Shown: positions 28,190-38,319 of the stretch, piece after piece
Layout: each line of letters begins with the position of its first letter
Numbering within the stretch: position 1 is the stretch's first letter
Assembly: GCA_032718475.1 (NCBI GenBank)
Contig: JAUCBJ010002475.1
Coordinates: forward strand, 1-38,756
Length of the DNA stretch: 38,756 nt
From: Nemertoderma westbladi
Taxonomy: Eukaryota > Xenacoelomorpha > Nemertodermatida > Nemertodermatidae
Direction of reading: 5' to 3'
The notes under the pieces: generated by a model
Seen by the model: the letters and a program-made list of their open reading frames with translations, nothing else
The model's database searches: none
Told to the model about the DNA's origin: nothing
Position numbers and translations under genes: made by a program

Positions 28190-28439
28190 AGTTGAGCGGG
28201 TGAACTGAACAGCCGCCAGCTCCTCATGCACTCCAAGGCGTGGAACCGGCTCTTCGCTCATCGTGTAAACCAGTTGATGTTGATTGTATTCAATCGCTTC
28301 CTGGAGTCAACTGCAGCTGCTAAGGCGAGGGAAAGGGAGGCTGTGGCCTACTGCAGCACTGCTTCTGAGGGGCCAAGAACATGTGTCGGTGGTTCCTGAA
28401 CAGTCCGAGGACTGTGTTAAGATTGACGAGGGGGAGTGA
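28190..28439 (+). pseudogene. Unidentified coding remnant in evi5 intron 1
   Basis: A GC-rich island in AT-rich surroundings. One frame is open from 28196 (ATG at 28226) to the TGA at 28397-28399 and encodes helix-like, Arg-rich sequence (HSKAWNRLFAHRVNQLM...). A second frame, one base over, is open from about 28350 to a TGA at 28437-28439 with an acidic end (EDCVKIDEGE). Together they look like the C-terminal end of one protein broken by a frameshift. A 3' UTR-like stretch follows with AATAAA near 28541, and A-rich runs at 28640-28690 suggest a retrocopy or transposon 3' end. An acceptor-like TTTCAG precedes it, so an alternative exon is a weaker possibility. Protein not recognised. Confidence 0.35.
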
Positions 28440-30514
28440 CTGTTACTGGACTGATTGTGAGTATGTTTCTGTGCAGTTTGATGTTACTGTCAGTACGGTA
28501 GTGTGAATGTTGCTGTTGGTGTCAGGGTAGGTCATTGTACAATAAATTGTATAATAAAATATTAAATATTGTATAACATTTATTTAATAGGCCTACTGTA
28601 GACCTTAAAAATACGAGATACTAATATTGAAGCAACAGCTTAAAAAAAACATAAAAAACAATAAAAACCTAATAAAAAAAAAACAAAAAAAAAACGTTTT
28701 AAATAAATTGGTTTTGAAAATCGTGTTTTTTTAGAACTCTATTATAAATATGACACTTAATGCATATGAAGACTAACTCAATTATAGGTAGTCTTGGAAG
28801 CATAACATTGGATTTTCAAGGATCTAGTCTATGTATTTTTTTATATGCTTGAATTTTGATTTCCAAGGAACAGCTTGTCTCAATATTTCGCGTAGTTGTA
28901 ATAAACTTTAACCCAATTTCATACCACTAATAGTTAATAGATATTAAATATATTTTAGATGGTTCCACCGAAAAGAACATAAAATTTTAGTATAGAAAAA
29001 TTATATGAAATATAATACTGAAATTTCAAGATATATTTTTTTATGCAAAGAAGATGTTACAGAGGATTCTCGACACATAGAATTTCCTTACACTTTATAC
29101 TTGGGTTTCCTGTCGCGATAAAATCGATGGAAATGTACTGCAAGTAGTTTTACTGAACTGCAAATTATATGACGATCACATAGGTATGTAATATATTTGC
29201 TAAACTTGTTTTTAATTCTTCATTTTCGATCTATTATGACGCCAAAACAACACAAATTTTCTACGTCTACGTTTTTATGTAATTTGGAATTTACATTCTC
29301 ATGTTGTGTTTAATTAAATTTGTGCTACTATTTTACAATTTATATATGTTAAAGAGCAAGAAATTAGCTTTCAACGATACTTTAATGACAGAAATCCGTT
29401 CAGCGGTTCAAATTATATGTTCAAGACTCAAGACTGCCAAAGTGCCAAAAAGCACAATATCGCAGTATGCACAGGCTGGTCTTAACTCCGAAAGGGATAC
29501 ATCAAGAAGATGCGAACCTACAACACCTGTCACCGGCGATCACTGAGCCATACACATTTATAGGAAAAATATAAGGGAGCAAACGTTTTCCACAAGTGTT
29601 GCACGACCACGCAGGGCAAATTGCCCTCACCTCCGCCCTGACAAAATTTTTTAACTTCATTAAAATATATCCCCAACTGTTAAAGAGAATCGCTGTGAAA
29701 AATTTAGGAACAATCACACAGCAATACTACAGGCAATGGTGTAGGCTGGGGAAAAACGTAACTTAACTGGTAATTAGAGACAAGGGGGTGAAAAGATTAT
29801 GGTACCTATCGTATGGACGATATCTTCCGTATGTGACTATCCTGTAGGCGTGAATCGAAGTTTGGTCACCATTACACTTTATATACCGTATCTTTGTTCA
29901 CACTCCTACATATATTTTATATATTTCAGTACGAGTTGCACTTAATCAATCAATATTATTAGTAATTTACCAATTTGTATACAACTCTAACTTATTCCCA
30001 ATCCTAAATAATCTGTATTTGGTATATTCATTTTTTGCTTTGATCCTCTCTGAATACGGCAATCAACGTACAACACTAACCCCACCCCGGGCCCGGCCAA
30101 TACATTATATGTATGTAATCACCATTTACTACATAAAGTTCTTTGATTTCTGAATCCTTTAATAAAAATGTCCTATTCTAGGTAATGCAACAAAATCGTC
30201 CGTTCCAATTAATCCATTAATATTATAGGTAGAGGATGTGTGTTTTAATTTTAGTATGTGATACTAGCAGTGGGACATTCTTATCTATGTTTGACCACTT
30301 CCATCAGCTCTGAACAAAGTCTGTAGTTTTATATAACTAACTAAATGGTATTATAACATTGGCGTGTTAATTGTCCGTTTAGTAGTCCTCTGTTCTACCT
30401 ACTTATTTATTACAGTGTAGGTTTGTAATTATTGTGGAATTATAAAGGCAGAAGATCTTTTTAAAGTGAAATTCTATTGTGATATAGTTTGTAGTCTTAG
30501 TTAAAAAATTTACT

Positions 30515-30595
30515 CATTATTTACCATATTATTTTATTACCATATTAATATTACCATATATTATTTACCATTTTTACCATATTTATAAACAACTG
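30515..30595. repeat. ATTACCATAT-rich simple repeat
   Basis: At least six imperfect TTACCATAT/TTTACCAT units. Low-complexity intronic DNA. Confidence 0.75.
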
Positions 30596-31151
30596 TCTCA
30601 AACGTTACTATGAGTACGTATACTATTCATAATATTCTATATAACCATATTCACCTTTTCTAGACATCCATTTACCACGGCATCATACATAGTATAGAGT
30701 CAACCTAGGAAGAATAAAACAGTTTTGGACGCAAGTTGAGTCTTTACTGGTCAGGTTTTAGTTCACTAATTAATTGTTGTCGCTATAATTACCGGGTCAT
30801 TTTATATTGATTTTGCCTTGTTGTACACGCTGCTTGTTATTGATTCGATTTATGTAAATTTACAACACAATTCTCAAACACCGTTTATACTAATAAAATG
30901 AAGATAATAATGATGAATATAATAGATATAATGTAATATATTTCATTATAATTATTGCTCAGCTGATATCGGCAACCAGTCCTTCGATACTATTGCGTGC
31001 GTCGCGTCCTCAGCCTTATTCGAGAATTTCTATCATTAGCCGATGACCATTATTTTCCAATCCACAACATTAATACTGTATATTATTGAGGGAAATAGGC
31101 CATTGTTATTCCTTGTTGTATATTTTTTTATGTTAATTTTTGGAATTGTAC

Positions 31152-31205
31152 GCTGTGCTTTTAGCTGTGCTCTTGTGCTTTTAGCTGTGCTCTGTGCTTG
31201 TAGAC
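31152..31205. repeat. Short tandem repeat GCTGTGCTCTTGTGCTTTTA-type
   Basis: Repeated TGTGCTTTTAGCTGTGCTC units. They lie inside a 103-codon hydrophobic frame (31043-31354) that I regard as chance. Confidence 0.6.
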
Positions 31206-32039
31206 AGATTATAGTTTGGTTTGGTTATAATTTTTTTTATAGGCTTTTACATTCCTGTTTTATGAATAATATATTTATGGACGTATTGCTTCAACTTGAT
31301 ATAATTTGTATATTATCCAGTGTGGTAGGCCTATACCTGTATATACTAGCATAATTATTGATAATTTGTTTTTTTTTGTTAATTATGTTTAACCATATAT
31401 AATACCGGTTCCTAAATAATATTATCGGTTTATCATTTTAGGCTAATACTTGGCGACTGTAAATCTCCCATGCAATTGCGCAGACTAAAAGGACAGAGAT
31501 CGCCTAATACTATTTCCTCAAATTCAAGGTATACCTATAAAGTAATTCCAGACGTACTGCGGTACGCCGGAATTCGAGCCACTCTTTATGTATCTGATTA
31601 AATGTTTAGTTTAGTGACTAATGTAGGACACGTCTCATTAAAATATATAAATATTTAATTAATAACCTACGTTTTGGTCTTACGTCTGAGAACTATGGGA
31701 TCTTAAATTCATCCCTACCAGATGGTCACGCCAATGGAATTTTCAATAAACCAATGGGTTTCAAAAAAAATACAAAATATTATTTTTAACCACGACAATG
31801 ACTTCCCTTAATATTATTTTATTTGTAACCTAACCAATTGGCTTCCCTTAATACTATTTTTTATTTTTAACCTAAAAATACCCCAGATGTAAAACTTTCA
31901 TGTTGCTTGTGTAATAAAAAGCATGGACCTTGTGTTAGTTGATAGTTTCGTAGATTCATTTTCATTATATCCAGAGCTGTTGGTTAGTACATCTTAATTA
32001 ATAATATAAGTAAAGTTCAGTAGACGTTCTCTAGGTGCA

Positions 32040-32135
32040 AGATATGGGGTGGGTTGCCAGAGACACCAACACTAACTTGGGCTCGAACTCACGACCTCCC
32101 GCTTGGAACACCAACGTTCTCACCATCTCGTAAAC
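32040..32135 (-). mobile_element. tRNA-derived SINE-like sequence
   Basis: On the - strand a tRNA-like stretch reads GGTGAGAACGTTGGTGTTCC...GGGAGGTCGTGAGTTCGAGCCC. GAGTTCGAGCC fits the B box of an internal RNA polymerase III promoter and the GGTGAGAACGTTGG region resembles an A box. No closed tRNA cloverleaf with acceptor stem was found, so a SINE head is more likely than a tRNA gene. The 3' extent is unclear. Confidence 0.55.
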
Positions 32136-32350
32136 TTGTACCGAATTATTCATAAGCCCTTCAGACTAACGTGCGTGTAAAAATGTGTTGTTTCAATCTA
32201 TTCCAAACGCAGTTTAATTCTAAACTTTTTATTTTTACAAAATAGGCAGCCTTTACAAAATTGTAGTTAAGTTACAAATATTTTATTGGTATTATTATTA
32301 ATTAATAGTATTAATATTATTAGTAAATGGTTGTTTATTTTAAATTGTAG

Positions 32351-32594
32351 GTTAATTGAATCTGATATCCGGTCTGTGAAGTCCTTTAACGGATTGGGCG
32401 CCTTCACGGGGTCTCTAAGCAGACAGGGTTCCAGTAGCAGTCTCCATAGCCAATCGTCTGTGTCTTCCTGGTATAGTTACCCGATAGGGGGCTGTGATAT
32501 GGAAGATGACGGCTCCTTACTCGACGCCTGGGGCAAAGTATTCGTGGACTTCGAAAACAATGCAAAGAAGAAACATTTTTTGGGCTACATAAGG
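32351..32594 (+). CDS. evi5: evi5 exon 2: Ser-rich linker and start of TBC domain
   Basis: 81 codons plus the last base of Arg50. It runs from LIESDIRSVKS through a Ser-rich stretch (SLSRQGSSSSLHSQSSVSS) to LLDAWGKVFVDFENNAKKK, the segment that leads into the TBC fold in EVI5 proteins. Acceptor AG at 32349-32350, donor GTAAGT at 32595; it ends in phase 0. The Ser-rich linker is a plausible phosphorylation region, as inferred for the family. Confidence 0.9.
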
Positions 32595-32783
32595 GTAAGT
32601 TATGATAGCGGGGAGGAGGGGGTAGGACTTAATGTGAAGTCAATTTCAAGTTGTTAATAAAGCATGTACCGGTACGTGATTTGTTTTGTGACACCCTGTA
32701 TGAAGCATGAAGGTGAACTAGTATCCAGATTGTTATCCAATCTTGTGACGTTTTGTCTATTTATTTATTGATCTTCCCATTAG

Positions 32784-32960
32784 GATCTAACTCGTCGGGG
32801 TGTTCCCTCCATCTGCCGACGACGACTCTGGTTGTTCCTCGCCAACGCCGATAAATCTCTTTACGAACAGTATAAACTTTATATTAAAGGCGTTTCGCCG
32901 TGCGAGAAGAGTATCCGACGCGATATCGCTAGAACCTACCCGGAACACGATTTCTTTAAG
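32784..32960 (+). CDS. evi5: evi5 exon 3: TBC domain with arginine finger
   Basis: 59 codons, phase 0 at both ends; acceptor CATTAG, donor GTAATA. It encodes DLTRRGVPSICRRRLW through IRRDIARTYPEHDFFK. The IxxDxxR motif of TBC RabGAPs is intact (I175, D178, R181 in the assembled frame); R181 is the catalytic arginine finger. The adjacent TYPEHDFF is strongly EVI5-like. Confidence 0.92.
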
Positions 32961-33279
32961 GTAATACCGAAGTGTTTGTCTGAAATATAATATTTTGGGA
33001 AATAGTTTGAATAATTCAAGGTAAATCCGTTGGCCTGACCTTAAAGTATCCTTAGCATACGGGTACGGGTGCCACTGTTTAAACTGTTTCTTAGTCGCCC
33101 TCCAGCAGGAGACTAGAGAACTGCTATTTTTATTATTAATTAATTAACCTCTCGACGACAGATACGATTGATACTGCTGTACCGGTCTATTAAGTTCGCT
33201 TACTTCGTCGTCAGACAACATTATTTTGTGATAATATAATTAAGTTAAACCAGTTAGTAATTCTGTTAGTTTAGTGATT

Positions 33280-33540
33280 GTTTATTTACAATATACTAGG
33301 ATCGGCATGCTGCATTGCAGCTGCATTTTTAAGAATGCTGTGCCGGCTTATCGACAAAATTGCGCCGCCACAACTCCCTATCACCCATGACATTTGCTAG
33401 ATCATCCGCATCTTCAAGGCCAGTATCCTTAAGATGCGTCTCAAGAAAGTCATGGGCTGTCCACCATGCTTATTCACTCCATGAGGCTGCCAAAGTACAA
33501 GATTATGCACTGGCTGGTCCTCACGGCGAAAGTTTATTTA
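33280..33540 (-). mobile_element. Non-LTR retrotransposon copy 2, 3' end only, with target duplications
   Basis: A 243-bp 5'-truncated copy (33289-33531) in reverse orientation, flanked by GTTTATTTA at 33280-33288 and 33532-33540. It corresponds to the last ~230 bp of copies 1 and 3: the HGVNKHGGQPMTFLRRI-coding end, stop codon, ATGCAGCTGCAATGCAGCATG and CCTAG tail. Confidence 0.9.
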
Positions 33541-34529
33541 GGTTTGGTTTGTATCCCCTGTCTGGAATGTTCAGTCAATCATTGGTAACGATATGGACGT
33601 ATTTTTAATCAAACCTACTAAACATCGCCTATAGTGAGTGTAGAGCTGCTGTAGGTATAATATGGTAATTGGTAATACAAGGTTGGGTGTGGTGCTGGTG
33701 ACACATTGTATTGTTTCTACCTACAATAAATTAGTGGGTAATTAATTAATTGGTTATGGAATTTCTACTGACGCTGACAGTGGACATCGTGGATTATTAT
33801 GAAAATGAAAAATTAGATAATTTTTTGATATTTATTAAGTATTAGTTATTAGTATTAATAATATTAATTTTCTTTATATGTGTGAGCGAAGAAAGGATAA
33901 AACCTCGATGTTTCCTTGTCCTAAAATTGAGCGAAAATTGAATTTAGTAGTGAAACAGCAGCGAAGCACAAATAAATAAATGTTCAGCTCGAGTATTGAT
34001 TGCAGCAATAATAGGTGATATTAATTAAATTAATTGGAATTGAGCTGTTAATACCGGCAACCTGTAATGATGTAATATAATCGTTTTGTTCAGAAATATA
34101 ACGAATGAGGAAGTCCGTGGTTGATGAATAGTATTTTTTGTATTAAACAATGATTCATCTTTTCGATTTCGAAATATTGTTCGAAACCGTCGGAATCGAA
34201 TATTGGCGGGAATTTATCGTTAAGATATATTCCTTCCTTTATTTAACGAACTAATTATTGTCACGATCGATTCTACAGACTCTAATAGTTGGTAAAGGTA
34301 CTAAATTAAAGGTGATGAATCTAAAAATTTATATTATGTATCGTTTTTTTGAATAAAATGTCAAGAATAAAATGATGCGGCCAATATTCTATAAAAATAT
34401 GTACAGCTGGTAGCAGTCAGGGAATGCAACCCACAGAGTTGGATAGCTGATTAATCTTGTTTCAAATCAATACATCTGGAGTTTAGTGATTTAAGCTAAT
34501 TTATTTGTTTAGATTTTAAATTTATAGAT

Positions 34530-35768
34530 TATGGAATCCATTTTGGCACTTATATAGAAGGATAATTGAAGAGTTATCAAAAAAGAAAGACAGGCACCTG
34601 GCTGTTATCTTTGTTGACTTCTTCAAGGCCTTTGATTCAGTCTCCCGCTCACGTATGTTCAGCATACTTTCATTATATGGGATTCCTGATGAAATTATTG
34701 CAGCAATCAGATCAGTATACGATGGTTCAACAACATTTGTGTCTACTGTTGATGGTGACACAGAACCATTTGCGGTGTTATGGGGCGTCCTCCAAGGAGA
34801 CACACTTGCACCATTCTTGTTCATTATTGTGGTTGACTATGTTCTACGCATGTCCTTAGATCATCATAATGATGATGGGGTGATGATAACTCCACCTACT
34901 GGCTCCAGAAGTCGAGGAAATCCTGCCAAGTACCTAACTGATCTAGACTTTGCTGATGACTTAGGAGTACTCTCAGAATCATTAGAGGGAGCCCAACGGC
35001 TCCTCAGCTCATTAGAACATGCTGCTTCTAGTGTTGGTCTTTTTATTAACTCCAGAAAGACCAAAATTTTGACAGTTAACTTTGAAAATCCTCAGCAAGT
35101 CTCTGATCGGATGAGCATAAGCTCAAAGGATGGTATGCGTGAGCATGTGGACGACTTCTGTTACCTGGGATCATGGATCCGGAAGTCAGGTGAGGACCTT
35201 CGAATACGTAAGGGAAAGGCATGGGCAGCCTTGAATAGGCTTTCCGGATTTGGAAGTCACCGAGAATTAATCGGAAACTTAAGGTCCGGTTATTTAGAGC
35301 AGCAGTAGTTCCAGTACTCCTCTATGGGAGTCCATGCTGGGCTCTAACTGCTGAGGACACCAAATCTCTGGATGGCACATTCACAAGAATGCTACGCCGG
35401 GTTCATTGTGTCAAGTACAATGCACACATCTCCAACCAGACACTATATAACATTGGAGGTGTCTCATTGGTTCCCCCAAGCTTGACACTAGAACAAAGTC
35501 GCCTCCGCTTTGCAGGACATTGCTTTCGCCGTGAGGACCAGCCAGTGCATAATCTTGTACTTTGGCAGCCTCATGGAGTGAATAAGCATGGTGGACAGCC
35601 CATGACTTTCTTGAGACGCATCTTAAAGGACACTGGCCTTGTAGATGCGGATGATCTAGCAAATGTCATGGGTGATAGGGAGTTGTGGCGGCGCAATTTT
35701 GTCGACAAGCCGGCACAGCATTTTTAAAAATGCAGCTGCAATGCAGCATGTCGATCCTAGTAATAGTA
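34530..35768 (+). mobile_element. Non-LTR retrotransposon copy 3, 5'-truncated, RT-bearing
   Basis: The longest copy of the family, starting within the RT domain (5' edge estimated at about 34530) and ending with CCTAGTAATAGTAGTA. Its last 680 bp match copy 1 nearly perfectly. No clear target duplication was found, so its exact ends are uncertain. Confidence 0.85.
34535..35727 (+). pseudogene. Reverse transcriptase (partial) of non-LTR copy 3
   Basis: The frame contains RT motif A (VIFVDFFKAFDSV), a GVLQGDTLAPFLF block and the catalytic motif C (TDLDFADD), followed by the YLGSWIRKSGEDL region shared with copy 1. A one-base loss near 35246 shifts the frame, so the first part ends at 35308 and the C-terminal part continues in another frame to 35727. 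The N-terminal endonuclease and fingers are missing through 5' truncation. The motif set fits non-LTR retrotransposons; RTE-like is a guess. Confidence 0.85.
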
Positions 35769-36034
35769 GTATTAGTTTAATAATGAATAGAATTGATTTA
35801 GTAATCGGGTAACGTTTTTAATTGCCGATATTTAATGTCACCGGTCTGCTCCGCACGTTGTACATCATCTCCTCAGCTTTCTAAAGATAAGTCTCTGTGT
35901 TCCCGCAATTTATTCTTAAGTAAATAAATAAACATATTTCAATATTTACAAATTTTTTGGATCGTTTCAGTGTATTTTCTTTTTTTTCTGAATTTTTTGT
36001 CGGAATCTCCTTCACAGTTCTCATTGTCTTTCAG

Positions 36035-36154
36035 GAGAAGGACGGGATGGGTCAGGAGACATTATTTAATGTAATGAAGGCCTACAGCCTGCACGATAGG
36101 GAGGTTGGTTACTGCCAGGGCAGCGCGTTTATTGTCGGTTTACTCTTGTTGCAG
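36035..36154 (+). CDS. evi5: evi5 exon 4: TBC domain with glutamine finger
   Basis: 40 codons, phase 0, with acceptor TTTCAG and donor GTGAGT. It encodes EKDGMGQETLFNVMKAYSLH and DREVGYCQGSAFIVGLLLLQ. YCQ (Y216, Q218) is the YxQ glutamine-finger motif of TBC RabGAPs. MKAYSLHDREVGYCQGS is close to the consensus of the family. Confidence 0.93.
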
Positions 36155-36861
36155 GTGAGTTTGTCGGTTTCTTTATGTTGGATTTGGACTTTAGTAAACC
36201 GAATTCCAAACACCAACGAGGATAATAAATATTTATTATTTAATTTTAACTCATAAATTATCCGAATGATAAACTATATAGAACCGCTGTAATCACTCAA
36301 TCATACTATAGCCAATGCAATTTTATATTTGTCATGTAATTGTTATGAAGTTAAGCCGCCCTTTTTTTAATTAAATAATTACGTATGTGATTCTACTTAT
36401 AGTCTCTAAGTCACATACAGTACAGTAGTGTTGTAACATAATCCCGATTGAGAAATATTTGGCTTTTTCAGGATTAGCTATTTGCTGAACCTTTATATGC
36501 CTTGTAGCTATCTAAACATCTTAAAAACAGTTAAATTAATTCAGCCCCAGAACTGATACCTTAATTTTCGCTCGTGGATGTGTGTGGTTTAAACGGGATC
36601 CCGACAGTTACATTACCGGTCCCAAATTCCCAATCCGACCAACACGCAGCACGTGACTTAAACTCTCCTACATCATTGGTACGGAGTCAGTTGAAGTAGA
36701 CAGACATTTACTGAGAAAATAGCCTTATCAGACCGACTGACAAACAACTGCACGCGGCTCATGTTAAGTCTCTTACACTTCAGATGAGGTAGACACACTT
36801 CATGATGATGTGCTGGATAGTGGATGGATACGAACTTATTAACTCTGTTTTATTTCCATAG
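36155..36861 (+). other. evi5: evi5 intron 4
   Basis: 707 bp, AT-rich with short homopolymer runs. No repeat or gene recognised. Confidence 0.85.
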
Positions 36862-37221
36862 TTACCCGAAGAGGAAGCCTTCTGCGTGTTGGTGAAGTTA
36901 ATGCAATCCTTCAGATTGCGGGAATTATTTAAGCCGAACATGGCGGAGTTGGGACTGTGCATGTACCAGTTGGAGTGCATGGTGCAGGAGTTGTTGCCCG
37001 AACTGCACACACACTTCCAGTCCCAGAGCTTCCACACGTCCATGTACGCGAGTTCCTGGTTCCTAACGCTGTTCGCTACCGGACTCCCGCTGCAGGCGGC
37101 CTGTCGGGTGATGGATCTTTTCTTAAACGACGGGTTAGAGATTATATTCCGCGTGGGATTCGCTTTGTTGCAAGTCGCACACGATGAACTAATACAGATG
37201 GATATGGAATCGATGTTACGG
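36862..37221 (+). CDS. evi5: evi5 exon 5: C-terminal half of TBC domain
   Basis: 120 codons, phase 0; acceptor CCATAG, donor GTATGT. It encodes LPEEEAFCVLVKLMQSFRLR, MAELGLCMYQLECMVQE, SFHTSMYASSWFLTLF and a DLFLNDGLEIIFRVGFALL segment, all typical of EVI5. The following exon (end of TBC domain and coiled coil) is not found in the remaining 1.5 kb. Confidence 0.93.
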
Positions 37222-37385
37222 GTATGTTGAGGAGAATATTAATTATTCAGTTACCAATTTCTGCTGTTTTTTTAAATATCTTTATAGTTTTGTATTTCAT
37301 ATTCTTATTTGTCGGCAGGTTGCTAATGTCTTAAACTGTTGTAAACAGTTAACACAGTAAACTGTCAAGGATATCAAGGATATTT

Positions 37386-37585
37386 TACGTTACGTTACGT
37401 TACGGTATTACGTTACGTTACGGTTGAAAAATTGAACTTTTTACGTTACGATATTACATTACGGAATAATTTCCAAATTACGTTACGTTACGGTATTGAA
37501 AAAGCTATTACGTTACGGTTTACGTTACGGAAAAATATTGAGCTACGGTATTCCTGTAAAGATACCGTAACGTAACGTAATAACA
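37386..37585. repeat. TTACG pentamer cluster with inverted end
   Basis: Repeated (TTACG)n and TTACGG units run to about 37530. A reverse-complementary CCGTAACGTAACGTAA block lies at about 37564-37580, so the region could fold on itself. Confidence 0.8.
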
Positions 37586-37739
37586 TCCTTGCGTGCTATG
37601 TTTGTTTATGTTTCAAGAAGTGTACCAGGTAAACGAAACAATGTAATACGGTGAAAAATGTAATAGTTTATTAGTTGTTCGTCCGAATATTGGAATATAC
37701 TCCAAAATCGTGAGTCAGATGATGCGCCCTTTCTGGTCC

Positions 37740-37852
37740 TAAAATAAAGTATTCGTGCCGAAACGAAATTCCACTGGGGGATCGGTCCCGGTCTCCACGG
37801 GATCGAACCCACGACCTCAGAGAAGTGAATTCAATGCAACCACTACAATAGT
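37740..37852 (-). mobile_element. Second tRNA-derived SINE-like sequence
   Basis: On the - strand TAGTGGTTGCATTGAATT...GAGGTCGTGGGTTCGATCCC shows a good B box (GGTTCGATCC) and an A-box-like start. Its sequence differs from the copy at 32040, so it belongs to another subfamily or derives from another tRNA. Not a complete tRNA fold. Confidence 0.5.
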
Positions 37853-37922
37853 GAAAAACGTTATACTTTTTTCCCAAGTAATAATTGTTATTATAATTAT
37901 GTATTGTATGCAACTTATACAC

Positions 37923-38255
37923 GTTCGTGGGGCCTTCGCGCAGCACGAAGTGAGCCAAGCCTTTAGCATATGGGCACCATTAACGAGTTGTCTGCCGTTA
38001 GTCAGAAGTCTTCAACACAATACTCGCCCTCCTCTTGTGCCTCGTTGAGTTCGTTCGTTTTTTACCAAACTTCCGATTCTTTCTAAACTTTTGACGGACT
38101 ACATACGTACCAAGTTTCGTTTAATTTCATCAAGGAATAACCGAGTTATTTAAGCGATCAAAAATTTACGACGACAGGCGACGACGATGATAGACAACTC
38201 GCCAATGGCACCCATATGCTAAGGCTTCGCTCACTTCGTGGCTCGCCCCACGAAG
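37923..38255. mobile_element. Foldback (MITE-like) element
   Basis: Imperfect terminal inverted repeats of about 65-70 bp: 37924-37993 pairs with 38190-38255. Shared blocks include TTCGTGGGGC, CACGAAGTGAGC, TTAGCATATGGG and CGAGTTGTCT. The ~195-bp middle has no ORF. The structure suits a non-autonomous DNA transposon; no target duplication was evident. Confidence 0.65.
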
Positions 38256-38274
38256 AGACACATTGACAATAATT

Positions 38275-38319
38275 TGTGATATCCCAATGTCGTTAACCCC
38301 AGAAAATTGGGATATCACA
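38275..38319. repeat. Perfect 14-bp inverted repeat
   Basis: TGTGATATCCCAAT (38275-38288) and its exact complement (38306-38319) are separated by 17 nt. Function unknown. Confidence 0.75.

Larger units (their letters stand above)
23935..32350 (+). other. evi5: evi5 intron 1
   Basis: 8.4 kb between GTTGGT and the acceptor AAATTGTAG. It contains a non-LTR fragment (26939-27619), short palindromic repeats (26391-26460, 27898-27950), an ORF remnant with A-rich tail (28190-28690), a TTACCATAT-rich simple repeat (30515-30595), a small CTGTGCTTTTAG tandem repeat (31152-31205), a diverged ~50-bp duplication (31790-31880) and a SINE-like sequence (32040-32135). Between these it is AT-rich sequence in which I see no gene. 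GC-richer patches at 24500-25020 gave no recognisable protein. Confidence 0.8.
32961..36034 (+). other. evi5: evi5 intron 3
   Basis: 3.1 kb containing two copies of the same non-LTR family in opposite orientations (33289-33531 on -, about 34530-35768 on +). The remainder (32961-33279, 33541-34529, 35770-36034) is AT-rich with nothing I can identify. Confidence 0.8.
23786..37221 (+). other. evi5: evi5-like gene, five coding exons in view
   Basis: Exons 23786-23934, 32351-32594, 32784-32960, 36035-36154 and 36862-37221 join in one continuous frame of 350 codons, with GT/AG at every intron. The product matches the EVI5 family: a conserved LLAKL-x-x-x-NR-L motif, a Ser-rich linker and a TBC domain. 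Members are GTPase-activating proteins for Rab GTPases (Rab11 is the best-known reported target) and have a long C-terminal coiled coil, which must lie right of the window. Both catalytic residues are present (Arg181 in IxxDxxR, Gln218 in YxQ). Intron 1 is 8.4 kb and intron 3 is 3.1 kb, both swollen by transposon fragments. Confidence 0.9.

Noticed and set aside
29301-29546. 81-codon ORF in intron 1
   Set aside because: No motif, no splice-site support and no neighbouring coding signal.
31043-31354. 103-codon hydrophobic ORF in intron 1
   Set aside because: AT-rich, low-complexity DNA with a short tandem repeat; composition explains the hydrophobic residues and no motif is present.
37740-37852. 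Functional tRNA gene on the - strand
   Set aside because: The B box is good but I could not form acceptor and anticodon stems; SINE-like is the safer call. The same applies to 32040-32135.
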